A stretch of 36,069 nucleotides of DNA. Source: Clostridiales bacterium NK3B98 (GTDB taxonomy: Bacteria > Bacillota > Clostridia > Oscillospirales > Oscillospiraceae). The translations under genes were made by a program, and so were the position numbers. Of the stretch, positions 22,312 through 29,862 are shown in pieces (position 1 is the first letter of the stretch; the number at the start of each line of letters is the position of its first letter). The stretch spans positions 1 to 36,069 of the forward strand of contig ATWA01000022.1 in the NCBI GenBank assembly GCA_000421005.1, written 5' to 3'. A model generated the notes under the pieces. It made no database searches. It was not told the origin of the DNA and saw only the letters and a program-made list of their open reading frames with translations.

Positions 22312-22777
22312 GGAATGCAGCCGCCTCCTTTTCAAGCGAAGCTACCGCCAGCTTGTTTATTTTATTCAGAATAACCTGTTCAGAGTCTCCAGAGAAATGC
22401 CTCAGGGCAAGAGAAACTTGTCTTCTGTAATCTTTAGAATACTTCGTATCAAGCTGCTGCGAGAATTCTTTCCCCCTTGAGGATATCTGATAGATAAAAC
22501 CATTCTTCGTGGGTTTTACATCTACAAACCCTCTCCGTACAAGAAAGGCCATGCCGTCACGTGTCAGTTCCTTTCTTGTGGCAAACTCACTGAACTTGAA
22601 CAGATTGTCACCATGAAGGTTCATTTCAGATATATCAAAGCTTTTTCCGTAGAGAGCTGCAAAGTCCACACCTGCAATCATATTTATTGTAAAATCCGTT
22701 CTTGCCTCTGTTTCGAGGAGCAGCAACACCCGCAGAGATGTTTCGAACGGCGTATTAAACAACTCCATCATCTTCAT
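22301..22777 (-). CDS. ABC-three-component system middle component (winged-helix-like)
   Basis: 158 aa. The N-terminal part (ELFNTPFETSLRVLLLLETE) and middle (FATRKELTRDGMAFLVRRGF, VDVKPTKNGFIYQISSRGKE) look like a winged helix with a wing hairpin. The C-terminal helices contain YRRQVSLALRHFSGDSEQVI. Size, composition and position between ATPase and partner gene fit the 'middle component' of ABC-3C systems. Three in-frame ATGs (22777, 22771, 22768) make the start uncertain; GGGTGG precedes them. It overlaps the upstream gene by 23 bp and the downstream ATPase by 11 bp, so the three are translationally coupled. Confidence 0.72.
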   Translation of the reverse strand: MKMMELFNTPFETSLRVLLLLETEARTDFTINMIAGVDFAALYGKSFDISEMNLHGDNLFKFSEFATRKELTRDGMAFLVRRGFVDVKPTKNGFIYQISSRGKEFSQQLDTKYSKDYRRQVSLALRHFSGDSEQVILNKINKLAVASLEKEAAAFHEE

Positions 22778-23882
22778 CCACCCACTGTATTTCTTTTTTG
22801 TTTGCCAGCATATGACACATACCTACTTTCTCCGCAGGGCCAATCCATCCAGGGAGAAGTGCAATTTGAGAACGAGTAATCGGTACCGACGCCGCCTGTC
22901 CAGTAACGGCACAGAGGCGTAAATAACCATTGTCATATGGAGGTATCAGCTTGGGCAAGATTCCCGCTTTTACTTCTTCCCGCATCTCATCAAATTCCTT
23001 GTATTCGATCGGCAGAAGCGCATCCTGTAGAGACCGCCTTATGGTCTCTGTTGCGTAGTAACATTTTCTTTGATATGCAAAATCCTTTTTATATCTGCGA
23101 TGCCGTTCTACATCCCTCCGGGTATATTTAGGAACATCTTCAGCACTTGCGTAGGCATCGTACAGAGCTTCTACATAAATCATTTCCGAATCATCAATGG
23201 TTACAGGAACTGGGAGCGGATCCGGCCTTTTATACTTACTCAGCATTTCTTTCAACGTATTAACGTCGCTGAGTATTTCCGCATCTGTAATATGTCTTCT
23301 GTTCGCTGCGGTTCGTAATTCACCACCTGGCCACCGGATGATAACACCTGCTTCATCGAGTTCTACAGTGGCAGCTTTTCCCACGAAACTTTTTACATAA
23401 TCCCTGGGGATCTCCCGTATCCCATCTTTACAGTCCTCATTATCGGTTTCCAGCACTGAAAACCGCACAAGGGATGTGAGAAGACAGGTAAGGTCTATTG
23501 ATGTCGCCGATAAAGCTGCCCCCTTTGTATATCCCTTTAACCAGCTAATGGGTGTATCTGAATCAAAAGATTTGTCATCAGATAGAATTGCAAGGACTGC
23601 CGATAATAATGGTATCCGCATACTGTCCTTAATCTTGGGCATTACGTTTGCCTCGAATGCATCTAATGCTTTTTGGGGATCACAGTTACGGACAATCTCC
23701 ACTATATCCCCGGGCACCTTGGCATGACCGTTTTTTAAATGACCCGGCAGCGAAGTATCACGATAGGAAAGATCTGCACCAAAAGACACAAGGATGGCAT
23801 TACACAACGGATCATTTTTAACCCCTTGGCCCCTTGCCTGATACATTAAGCCAAATAATGTACCGAAACAAATACGCTTCAC
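22755..23882 (-). CDS. ABC-three-component system partner protein (CTD-containing)
   Basis: 375 aa from a GTG at 23880-23882 with GGGAGAG upstream. The N-terminal 160 residues are helical (CNAILVSFGADLSYRDTSLP, CDPQKALDAFEANVMPKIKD) and lack a nuclease, protease or other catalytic signature that I can see. The C-terminal 150 residues (RRDVERHRRYKKDFAYQRKC, TIRRSLQDAL, PPYDNGYLRLCAVTGQAASV, PGWIGPAEKVGMCHMLANKK) match the conserved C-terminal domain I associate with ABC-3C proteins, which couples an effector to the ATPase and middle component. It starts 35 bp after the LlaJI-type endonuclease with no terminator between, so it is probably on the same transcript. The effector mechanism is unknown. 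Confidence 0.65.
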   Translation of the reverse strand: MKRICFGTLFGLMYQARGQGVKNDPLCNAILVSFGADLSYRDTSLPGHLKNGHAKVPGDIVEIVRNCDPQKALDAFEANVMPKIKDSMRIPLLSAVLAILSDDKSFDSDTPISWLKGYTKGAALSATSIDLTCLLTSLVRFSVLETDNEDCKDGIREIPRDYVKSFVGKAATVELDEAGVIIRWPGGELRTAANRRHITDAEILSDVNTLKEMLSKYKRPDPLPVPVTIDDSEMIYVEALYDAYASAEDVPKYTRRDVERHRRYKKDFAYQRKCYYATETIRRSLQDALLPIEYKEFDEMREEVKAGILPKLIPPYDNGYLRLCAVTGQAASVPITRSQIALLPGWIGPAEKVGMCHMLANKKEIQWVDEDDGVV

Positions 23883-23917
23883 TGCAACAATCTCTCCCTT
23901 CTTTTAATCTTTCTTTT

Positions 23918-25351
23918 CTATAGATTCAAAAGACCTATACACATCTTTCTGCCAGACAAATAATACTCATATACCATCTCTGCAGGCAGAAACCGCACCT
24001 TAATGTTTTGCAGACCGAGAGATGACAAAATCTCCATTGACACCTCTCCGCGGTTTTCAATTTCTTTGTTCTCAGTAGGCATCAGGAAACAATTCTTTAC
24101 CATAGAAAACCCGTGATCCGTTATAAACTTTTGATATGCCAACTGATAAAGATACTGCTTTGTTACAGACTCAATTCCCGGCTGCCCCTTTGGCGCATCT
24201 CCCGGAACAAGCTGTGCATTATAATACTTTGCATCAAATATAATGAACTGATTGCCTGTAATCGAAACAAGGTCAGGGATAAGAGTATCTGCTGCAGTTT
24301 TCCCAGTTACTGACCACAGCGGCTTTTCTATTAATTCAATCAGCTTCTGCTTTCGGTCATATTCCGGCTTGAGCGGTATCGGCAGCTGCAAAGCACCAAG
24401 TCTGACATTAAGCTGATTGTCCATAATATCAGCACATATACCCTCCCACACAAGATTGAAGCTGTTGGTGCCGAAAAGCGACAGGCAATCTGTATCATAA
24501 AGACTGCCGCTTCGTGCAATATAGGCATAGATGGTTTTCAGCAAAAGCTGCTTTCTGGTGTTGAACTGTGTATTCAGTTCTTTCTCTATACGATAGAGTA
24601 TATACTCCTCCTCACCAAAATCATCGAGAACTTCATCGGTCAAATTCACTTCCGTAATTTCAAAGAGATCGAGCAGTTCTGCATCCTTCAGTTCTTCCGA
24701 TGCCTTCGTCAGAATGCTTTCATGCAACCGCTTAAAATAATCATAATCGTCCGTGACACGCTTCTTTGTCTGCAGATCAATATAGTAGGGTCTGTTATTC
24801 GACAAAAGGGTAAATGTCTCGTTGATTGTCTTATCCCAAAGAATCTCGCCGGAACCGTTGCTCTCGATAATATCCTCTGTGTTGCTGTACACGCCGTTCT
24901 CATAATAATCCTGCAGGAGAAACAAAAGCACAGCAAGCAGATTAAAGGCTCTACTCTCGCTACTATCATTGAACATCCTGACAATCTGTTCCTTGGTGTT
25001 ATATTTCTCCAGAACTTTCAGTACCTGCCGCAGTTCATTCTTTGGCTTATCAGCATTCAGAAGATACTTCGGATAGCACTTCAGAACGCGACCAGAAACA
25101 ACAATAACCCCCACGAAAGTAAAGACATACAGATATTCATTTTCACCGACCTCAACGTCAGCAACCTCGATATCCTCATCCATGAGATCAGACATATCTC
25201 TTTGGATTTCAGAGGCTTTGACTGCCTTAAGAACACCGAACTCTTTTAATTTCCGTATCAGTAGAACCGTTCTTTCTTCAGAGCATTGAAGTATTCTACA
25301 CAAGTCTTTCTGTGTATATCTTTTTTGCTCTCTTACGAACTCAGAGATCAT
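23918..25351 (-). CDS. LlaJI-family restriction endonuclease subunit (R2)
   Basis: 477 aa behind AAGGAGG. N-terminal winged-helix-like part (RYTQKDLCRILQCSEERTVL), a beta-rich region (YLYVFTFVGVIVVSGRVLKC), and a C-terminal PD-(D/E)xK nuclease: DTLIPDLVSITGNQFIIFDA with D360, D373 and K375 (DAKYY), then QYLYQLAYQKFI. This matches the LlaJI R2/McrC-like subunit, which cuts DNA with the GTPase R1 after site recognition. Its start lies 14 bp after the R1 stop. Members of this family accompany paired C5 methyltransferases, as here. All core catalytic residues are present. Target sequence unknown; LlaJI itself recognises GACGC. Confidence 0.85.
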   Translation of the reverse strand: MISEFVREQKRYTQKDLCRILQCSEERTVLLIRKLKEFGVLKAVKASEIQRDMSDLMDEDIEVADVEVGENEYLYVFTFVGVIVVSGRVLKCYPKYLLNADKPKNELRQVLKVLEKYNTKEQIVRMFNDSSESRAFNLLAVLLFLLQDYYENGVYSNTEDIIESNGSGEILWDKTINETFTLLSNNRPYYIDLQTKKRVTDDYDYFKRLHESILTKASEELKDAELLDLFEITEVNLTDEVLDDFGEEEYILYRIEKELNTQFNTRKQLLLKTIYAYIARSGSLYDTDCLSLFGTNSFNLVWEGICADIMDNQLNVRLGALQLPIPLKPEYDRKQKLIELIEKPLWSVTGKTAADTLIPDLVSITGNQFIIFDAKYYNAQLVPGDAPKGQPGIESVTKQYLYQLAYQKFITDHGFSMVKNCFLMPTENKEIENRGEVSMEILSSLGLQNIKVRFLPAEMVYEYYLSGRKMCIGLLNL

Positions 25352-25365
25352 GAGTCAAGACCTCC

Positions 25366-27294
25366 TTAGTTTTCTTCTTCCGTCGGTGTCCACTGCGGCT
25401 CCTCTGGCTCGGTTTCAAGCTGGATATCGTGATTAAAGATACCGATACCCTTGGCTTCAAATTCCCTGCAGATTTCCGAATAGCGGGTGCTATCCTGGAA
25501 ACAACCCTCAAATAATTTAGCCCGTTTCTGCTTTGCGGCATCCTCGAACAGATACATGATTACTTTGTTCTTGAAGACACGGATAAACTGATCACGGTCA
25601 ATCTCATCCCCATCAGTGGGAACCACAATACTTCTGGCAATGAAGTAGGGGCCAAGTTGCTTATCCTCATTGATTTTCTCTTTTGCCAGGAAATGATTGA
25701 TAGCCTTCCGCAACTTGTTCCATTCAACCTTCTGCGATTTATCGTCCGCAAGATACACGTACTTGCCACGGATTTTTTCATCACTGTCATCGATGCCAAG
25801 ATATGTGAAATCCCAACGGCGCTTAAATGCCGTATCCATCGGAAACACACCTTGGTCAGCACTATTCATAGTAGCCCATATGAACAAGTTGTCCGGAATA
25901 CGAATCTTGGCATAATTCTCTGGGATGCCTCCCAATTCTTTAGCGAGGTATGCTTTGATGTCTTCGGACGCCTGAATCGGATACTCGCTAATCTCATCAT
26001 CTCCACGGTCAAGAAGCTGAAAGATATCACCGAACACCGCAGCTACGTTCGCACGGTTGATCTCTTCAATAATTAGTAGATGTGGTTTCGGATTGTCTGA
26101 TCTCGCACTTTTTAATGCTTTTACGTACATCCGCATAAAAGGACCAGGTACATATTCATATGCAATATCACTGGTGGCCTCTTGGCCAGTAAGCAATTGG
26201 ACATATTTTCTGATTGCTTTACCGTGATTTCTTTCTACACTATTGTCACCTACTGCATCTGAACCATCTTGCTTTCTGGTCTTAAAAATCTCATCTGTAT
26301 ACAAACCGAGAAGAACCGGCAATCTTGTCAGACCTTCATCCTTAAATCGTTCAAAAAGAACATCATATTTTTCCTGAGCGGATTTACTTTTATCATTTAG
26401 GATAGAAACTACATAATCCGTATCTGGGTCACCGGTATTTTTTTTATGAACAACCATAACCGGTTTATATGTTCCTACAAAATTTGCGTAGGAATAGTCA
26501 GGATGAAACGTAACTCGCTCATAATCCGACTCGTTATCTACGCCGATTAAATCTTTGCTCTCTTTATTTACAGTAAAGCTTTTTCCTGTTCCTGGAGCGC
26601 CGAATAATATCCTGTTGCGTGGATATTTGGATTTGATCCCTGTGTGGAAAACGAGTTCTCCCACATCATTCACATCACTATCCTCAGGTTCCGGTGGTGT
26701 ATGTTCTGCAAGTTCAGATACTGCACCGGTATGAAGCCAATCGCTGTTACGAAGATAGAAATAGAGAAACCCCGGTTTAAATGCACAAGCATACTCTCCG
26801 CGTCCCTTATCGTGCTGAACAAAGCCCTCCTGGATTGCTTTAGCAATACTGTCAATCTTGATTTGTTTTGAAATCGGTGTCTCCGGAGAAGCTGCATTCG
26901 ATTGCATCACTTTCCAAGTACAAAATACAGTCTGCCCATCTTTAGAATAAACGCCAAGGAATACGCCCTTCTTTCCCTGACTATGTTTTTCATAAACATA
27001 ATTCAAGTATTTGGCTTTTGGCTGAATTCTTTGTTCATCTTTCAGCCCTTGCCTGCCACCAGGAGTCGTACCCTTACCGCAAATAAACACCTCATCAAGA
27101 TTTCCATTCTCCGGGAAGGTCACATGAAAAACATCATCGAGATTTTCTACCTGACTGATTTCTGCATGGAATGGAAACAATTGAAAAGCCGACCTTAAGC
27201 TTTGAAGAACCTGTTCGGCAGAGAAATATGTGCTGCGATCATAATCCTCCGTCACAATAGATCCATCTCTATTGGCAAATTGATACTCTGGCAT
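25366..27294 (-). CDS. McrB-like AAA+ GTPase with N-terminal DNA-recognition domain (LlaJI R1-like)
   Basis: 642 aa behind AAAGGAGG. The N-terminal part (about 1-190) has TPGGRQGLKDEQRIQ, GKKGVFLGVYSKDGQTVFCT and YACAFKPGFLYFYLRNSDWL. In LlaJI-type R1 proteins this position holds a B3-like, sequence-specific DNA-binding domain. The AAA+ motor follows: Walker A FGAPGTGKSF (231-240), HPDYSYANFVGTYKPV, Walker B HLLIIEEINRAN (405-416), the McrB signature TMNSADQ (475-481), and AFKRRWDF (489-496). GTP hydrolysis would drive translocation and activate R2. The N-terminal domain resembles that of the divergent HNH protein. Confidence 0.88.
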   Translation of the reverse strand: MPEYQFANRDGSIVTEDYDRSTYFSAEQVLQSLRSAFQLFPFHAEISQVENLDDVFHVTFPENGNLDEVFICGKGTTPGGRQGLKDEQRIQPKAKYLNYVYEKHSQGKKGVFLGVYSKDGQTVFCTWKVMQSNAASPETPISKQIKIDSIAKAIQEGFVQHDKGRGEYACAFKPGFLYFYLRNSDWLHTGAVSELAEHTPPEPEDSDVNDVGELVFHTGIKSKYPRNRILFGAPGTGKSFTVNKESKDLIGVDNESDYERVTFHPDYSYANFVGTYKPVMVVHKKNTGDPDTDYVVSILNDKSKSAQEKYDVLFERFKDEGLTRLPVLLGLYTDEIFKTRKQDGSDAVGDNSVERNHGKAIRKYVQLLTGQEATSDIAYEYVPGPFMRMYVKALKSARSDNPKPHLLIIEEINRANVAAVFGDIFQLLDRGDDEISEYPIQASEDIKAYLAKELGGIPENYAKIRIPDNLFIWATMNSADQGVFPMDTAFKRRWDFTYLGIDDSDEKIRGKYVYLADDKSQKVEWNKLRKAINHFLAKEKINEDKQLGPYFIARSIVVPTDGDEIDRDQFIRVFKNKVIMYLFEDAAKQKRAKLFEGCFQDSTRYSEICREFEAKGIGIFNHDIQLETEPEEPQWTPTEEEN

Positions 27295-27308
27295 TTACAT
27301 CGCCTCCT

Positions 27309-28373
27309 TTACTTGCTGTCAGGGAAATATTGGCGCTTTATCTCCGTTGCCACTATCTGTGCCATTTTTACCGGAACTGCATTTCCAACCTGTCTCCACT
27401 GATCACGGAAATCTCCACATAATTCGTAATCATCATCAAACGTTTGAATTCGTTTGATTTCATTAATGCGTAAAAACCTGTTTTTCCAATGGAACGGTCC
27501 CATATTATTAGAGAAACTGGCTTGAATTGTCCAAGATGGTCTTTCTGGGGACAGTTTCAGTAAAAACGACCAGTATCTCGAGCGCCATTTAAAAATCGGA
27601 TTCGGGTACCCACGTTCTGCTGTAAAGTACAGATAATTGTCTCCAGGAGGAACCAGTTTCAATAAATCCTTATGCTTTGATCCTGCTTGCATCTCTGCAT
27701 CTTCTGGAAGATCATAATCCAAGTCTCCAATAGCATCGCCACAAGTAACCCATGGTTTCTTATTGCCACGCTTATCTTCCGGCACCTTCTCTGGATCATA
27801 GTGTGTTTCCTCTGGAAACACGAATTTTTCTCCTTCGCCCCGTTTAATTCCTACACAAATAAAACGTTCACGCATCTGCGGTACGCCATAGTTAGCAGTA
27901 TTGACAACTTTATAGGTTATGTCATATCCATACTCTTCCGCACGTTCTTGGAGCAATTCAAATGCTGCCCTGTGTGGCTTATACACAAAACCAAATACAT
28001 TCTCAAAAAAGAATACCTTTGGTCTAATCTCATCTAACGCCCTAAAGTATTCATAAAGCGTAAATGAATTCTCATCCTCCAGGGCACGCTTCTTATCCGT
28101 GCGATAAAAGCGCGATTTAGAATAAGCAGGACACGGCGGTCCTCCCACAAGTACATCAATATCCTCTTTCTTCATTCCAATTTTGGCAAGACTGGCATCA
28201 TAATCGATATTGCGAATATCATCGCACACAACTAACTTACCAACCTTATTCTTCTCTAACGTGTCACAGGCTGGCTGCCAGAAGTCTGTGGAAAAGCAAA
28301 TATCATAACCTGCCTTTTTAAATCCACAATCTATCCCCCCACCGCCCGAAAAAATGCTTAATACATTAGGCAT
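27309..28373 (-). CDS. C5-cytosine DNA methyltransferase M2 of the LlaJI-type system
   Basis: 354 aa from ATG 28371-28373 (MPNVLSIFSGGGGIDCGFKK) behind AAAGGAG. The upstream stop and this start share a base (TAATG). SAM motif I SIFSGGGGIDCGF, motif IV GGPPCPAYS with catalytic Cys81 (Pro in place of the usual Gln after Cys), ENV at 124-126 in FFFENVFGF, VPQMRER near 165-170, motif IX RINEIKRIQTF and motif X QVGNAVPVKMA. A pair of C5 methyltransferases is needed when the target is asymmetric, each protecting one strand, as for LlaJI. It lies directly before R1. Confidence 0.9.
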   Translation of the reverse strand: MPNVLSIFSGGGGIDCGFKKAGYDICFSTDFWQPACDTLEKNKVGKLVVCDDIRNIDYDASLAKIGMKKEDIDVLVGGPPCPAYSKSRFYRTDKKRALEDENSFTLYEYFRALDEIRPKVFFFENVFGFVYKPHRAAFELLQERAEEYGYDITYKVVNTANYGVPQMRERFICVGIKRGEGEKFVFPEETHYDPEKVPEDKRGNKKPWVTCGDAIGDLDYDLPEDAEMQAGSKHKDLLKLVPPGDNYLYFTAERGYPNPIFKWRSRYWSFLLKLSPERPSWTIQASFSNNMGPFHWKNRFLRINEIKRIQTFDDDYELCGDFRDQWRQVGNAVPVKMAQIVATEIKRQYFPDSK

Positions 28374-29434
28374 TATTCTAAACTCTCCTTTAAATATTCT
28401 ATCATCGCTTTTCCCATAAGACACGGAACTGCATTCCCTATTTGCTTTTGAACAGAACGCCTTGTCCCACAGAATTTATATCCTCGCGGGAATGTTTGTA
28501 TGGCGGCGGCTTCAGGCGCACGGAGCCTCCTGTTATCCCAGTGAAAAGGACCAACCCAAGGGCCAGGCTGTGCCGTAATCGTCCATGAAGGCAACTCCGG
28601 AGACAGTTTCAGCAAAAAACTCCAAAACCTTTTGTCAGCAACAAACTTTGGATTAGGATATCCTGCCCAGGCGGTTAATGCTTTGTAATTCTGTCCAGGC
28701 GGAACTTCACAGAGGTCCTCATAGTAAGTACCACCCTTTGTGACTTCATATTCCTCGAAGTATTCATCGCCCTCAAAGCCTTCAAGAAAGGGACCAACCG
28801 CTGCGTAGGGCTTCAAACCCGTTATTGCACAAGTTTCCGGATCGCCGTGTGTCTTTACAGGCTCACTTCGTTTAAATTCACCTTTTGTCCCTATGATAAA
28901 AAGGCGTTTGCGCTTTTGCGGCACTCCGTAGTCCAATGCATTGGCCCGAACAATGGTATATTTATAACCATTCTCAACAATTATTTCGATGAATTTTTCA
29001 ACTATCGACTTATTGGTCGGATGCATCAAACTCTCGACATTCTCAAAGACAAAGCCGTCTGGTTGAATGTCCGTAACAACACGAAGGTACTCATCCACAA
29101 GTGTTGCCCGTGGATCATTGATTCCCTTTCTCGTATTATTGCCAACCCAATAGCCAGCTTTTGAAAAAGGCTGGCAAGGAGCTCCACCAATAACAATAAA
29201 CTTTCGATGTTCATGTTTATCGACTATTTTCTTAAAGACATCGCTGTCTATCTTATGTAAATCCCCTTCAAGTATCTCTGTATTTCCAAAAAGATCTTCA
29301 TTTGCTTTAAGCGTTTTAATGCAGTCAGCATCAAAATCAGTACTGGAAACCACGGGAACTCCAGCCATGAAACTTGCGATGTCCAATCCCCCCGCTCCAG
29401 AGAATAAGCTGACTGCGATTATATCGTTACTCAT
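28373..29434 (-). CDS. C5-cytosine DNA methyltransferase M1 of the LlaJI-type system
   Basis: 353 aa from ATG 29432-29434 (MSNDIIAVSLFSGAGGLDIA); AGGAG is six bases upstream, while an in-frame ATG two codons earlier would abut the site. Motif I SLFSGAGGLD, motif IV IGGAPCQPFS with catalytic Cys87, motif VI VFENVESL, VPQKRKRLF, motif IX LRAPEAAAIQTFP and motif X QIGNAVPCLM. A complete enzyme of normal length. It follows the HTH regulator by 21 bp and is coupled to M2 by a shared base at stop and start, ensuring that the protective pair is made together. Confidence 0.92.
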   Translation of the reverse strand: MSNDIIAVSLFSGAGGLDIASFMAGVPVVSSTDFDADCIKTLKANEDLFGNTEILEGDLHKIDSDVFKKIVDKHEHRKFIVIGGAPCQPFSKAGYWVGNNTRKGINDPRATLVDEYLRVVTDIQPDGFVFENVESLMHPTNKSIVEKFIEIIVENGYKYTIVRANALDYGVPQKRKRLFIIGTKGEFKRSEPVKTHGDPETCAITGLKPYAAVGPFLEGFEGDEYFEEYEVTKGGTYYEDLCEVPPGQNYKALTAWAGYPNPKFVADKRFWSFLLKLSPELPSWTITAQPGPWVGPFHWDNRRLRAPEAAAIQTFPRGYKFCGTRRSVQKQIGNAVPCLMGKAMIEYLKESLE

Positions 29435-29455
29435 TTGCATCTCCTAATCTATAGA

Positions 29456-29644
29456 TTACATGGCACTCTTGCCACTCTTTACCCATTCATCAACTTCTGA
29501 TAGCTTAAACTTCCATTGCCTTCCGATCTTGTGCGCAGGTATATCTGTCTTCTTTATCCAATTTCTTATAGTATCTTTATTAACACCCAGATATTCAGAA
29601 ACCTCTTCCAGGCTTACCCAAGGTTCATTGTTTTGAACTTGCAT
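29456..29644 (-). CDS. Excisionase/MerR-like helix-turn-helix regulator, 62 aa
   Basis: A compact HTH_17-type protein: WVSLEEVSEYLGVNKDTIRN, WIKKTDIPAHKIGRQWKFKL, then SEVDEWVKSGKSAM. The last part is the typical wing and C-terminal helix of excisionase- and BldC-like DNA-binding domains. AAGGAGG precedes the ATG. It is the first gene of the restriction operon, next to direct repeats in the divergent promoter region, so a control role over the methyltransferase genes is likelier than excision; no integrase is encoded nearby. Small HTH proteins of this type often precede Dcm-like genes. Confidence 0.85.
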   Translation of the reverse strand: MQVQNNEPWVSLEEVSEYLGVNKDTIRNWIKKTDIPAHKIGRQWKFKLSEVDEWVKSGKSAM

Positions 29645-29679
29645 CCTCTACCTCCTTCCGTGCAATTGAAGCCTTTCGT

Positions 29680-29708
29680 ATTATACACGAACAGGCATGA
29701 ACAGTCAA
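29680..29708 (-). promoter_or_regulatory. Consensus promoter of the restriction/ABC-3C operon
   Basis: Minus strand: -35 TTGACT (29703-29708), 17-bp spacer, -10 TATAAT (29680-29685), a near-perfect vegetative promoter 36 bp before the HTH gene start. The spacer region carries a repeated GAACAG on the plus strand (29689-29694 and 29699-29704, ten bases apart) that could be an operator. Confidence 0.85.
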
Positions 29709-29714
29709 CATTTT

Positions 29715-29750
29715 CTATGATTTCCCAAGTTTATCTATGAATAACTATGA
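29715..29750. repeat. Phased CTATGA direct repeats in the divergent control region
   Basis: CTATGA occurs at 29715-29720, 29735-29740 and 29745-29750, that is at 20- and 10-bp intervals on one helix face. They lie just upstream of the operon promoter and about 115 bp before the divergent HNH gene. Small HTH proteins of the BldC/excisionase type are known to bind short direct repeats at about this spacing, so they may be operators for the adjacent regulator (inference). The rest of the 218-bp gap is AT-rich. Confidence 0.5.
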
Positions 29751-29862
29751 ATTACCGTGTTTTAATCGTGTTTGGCAAATTCACAAAAGAATTAACATGA
29801 ATATGTACATTTTAACAGCAATGTGATAAGATATTAACATCTTGTCTACAGGAGGTACTACT

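Noticed and set aside
29456-29644. Phage excisionase
   Set aside because: The fold is excisionase-like, but no integrase is present and the gene heads a methyltransferase operon, so a regulator role is preferred.
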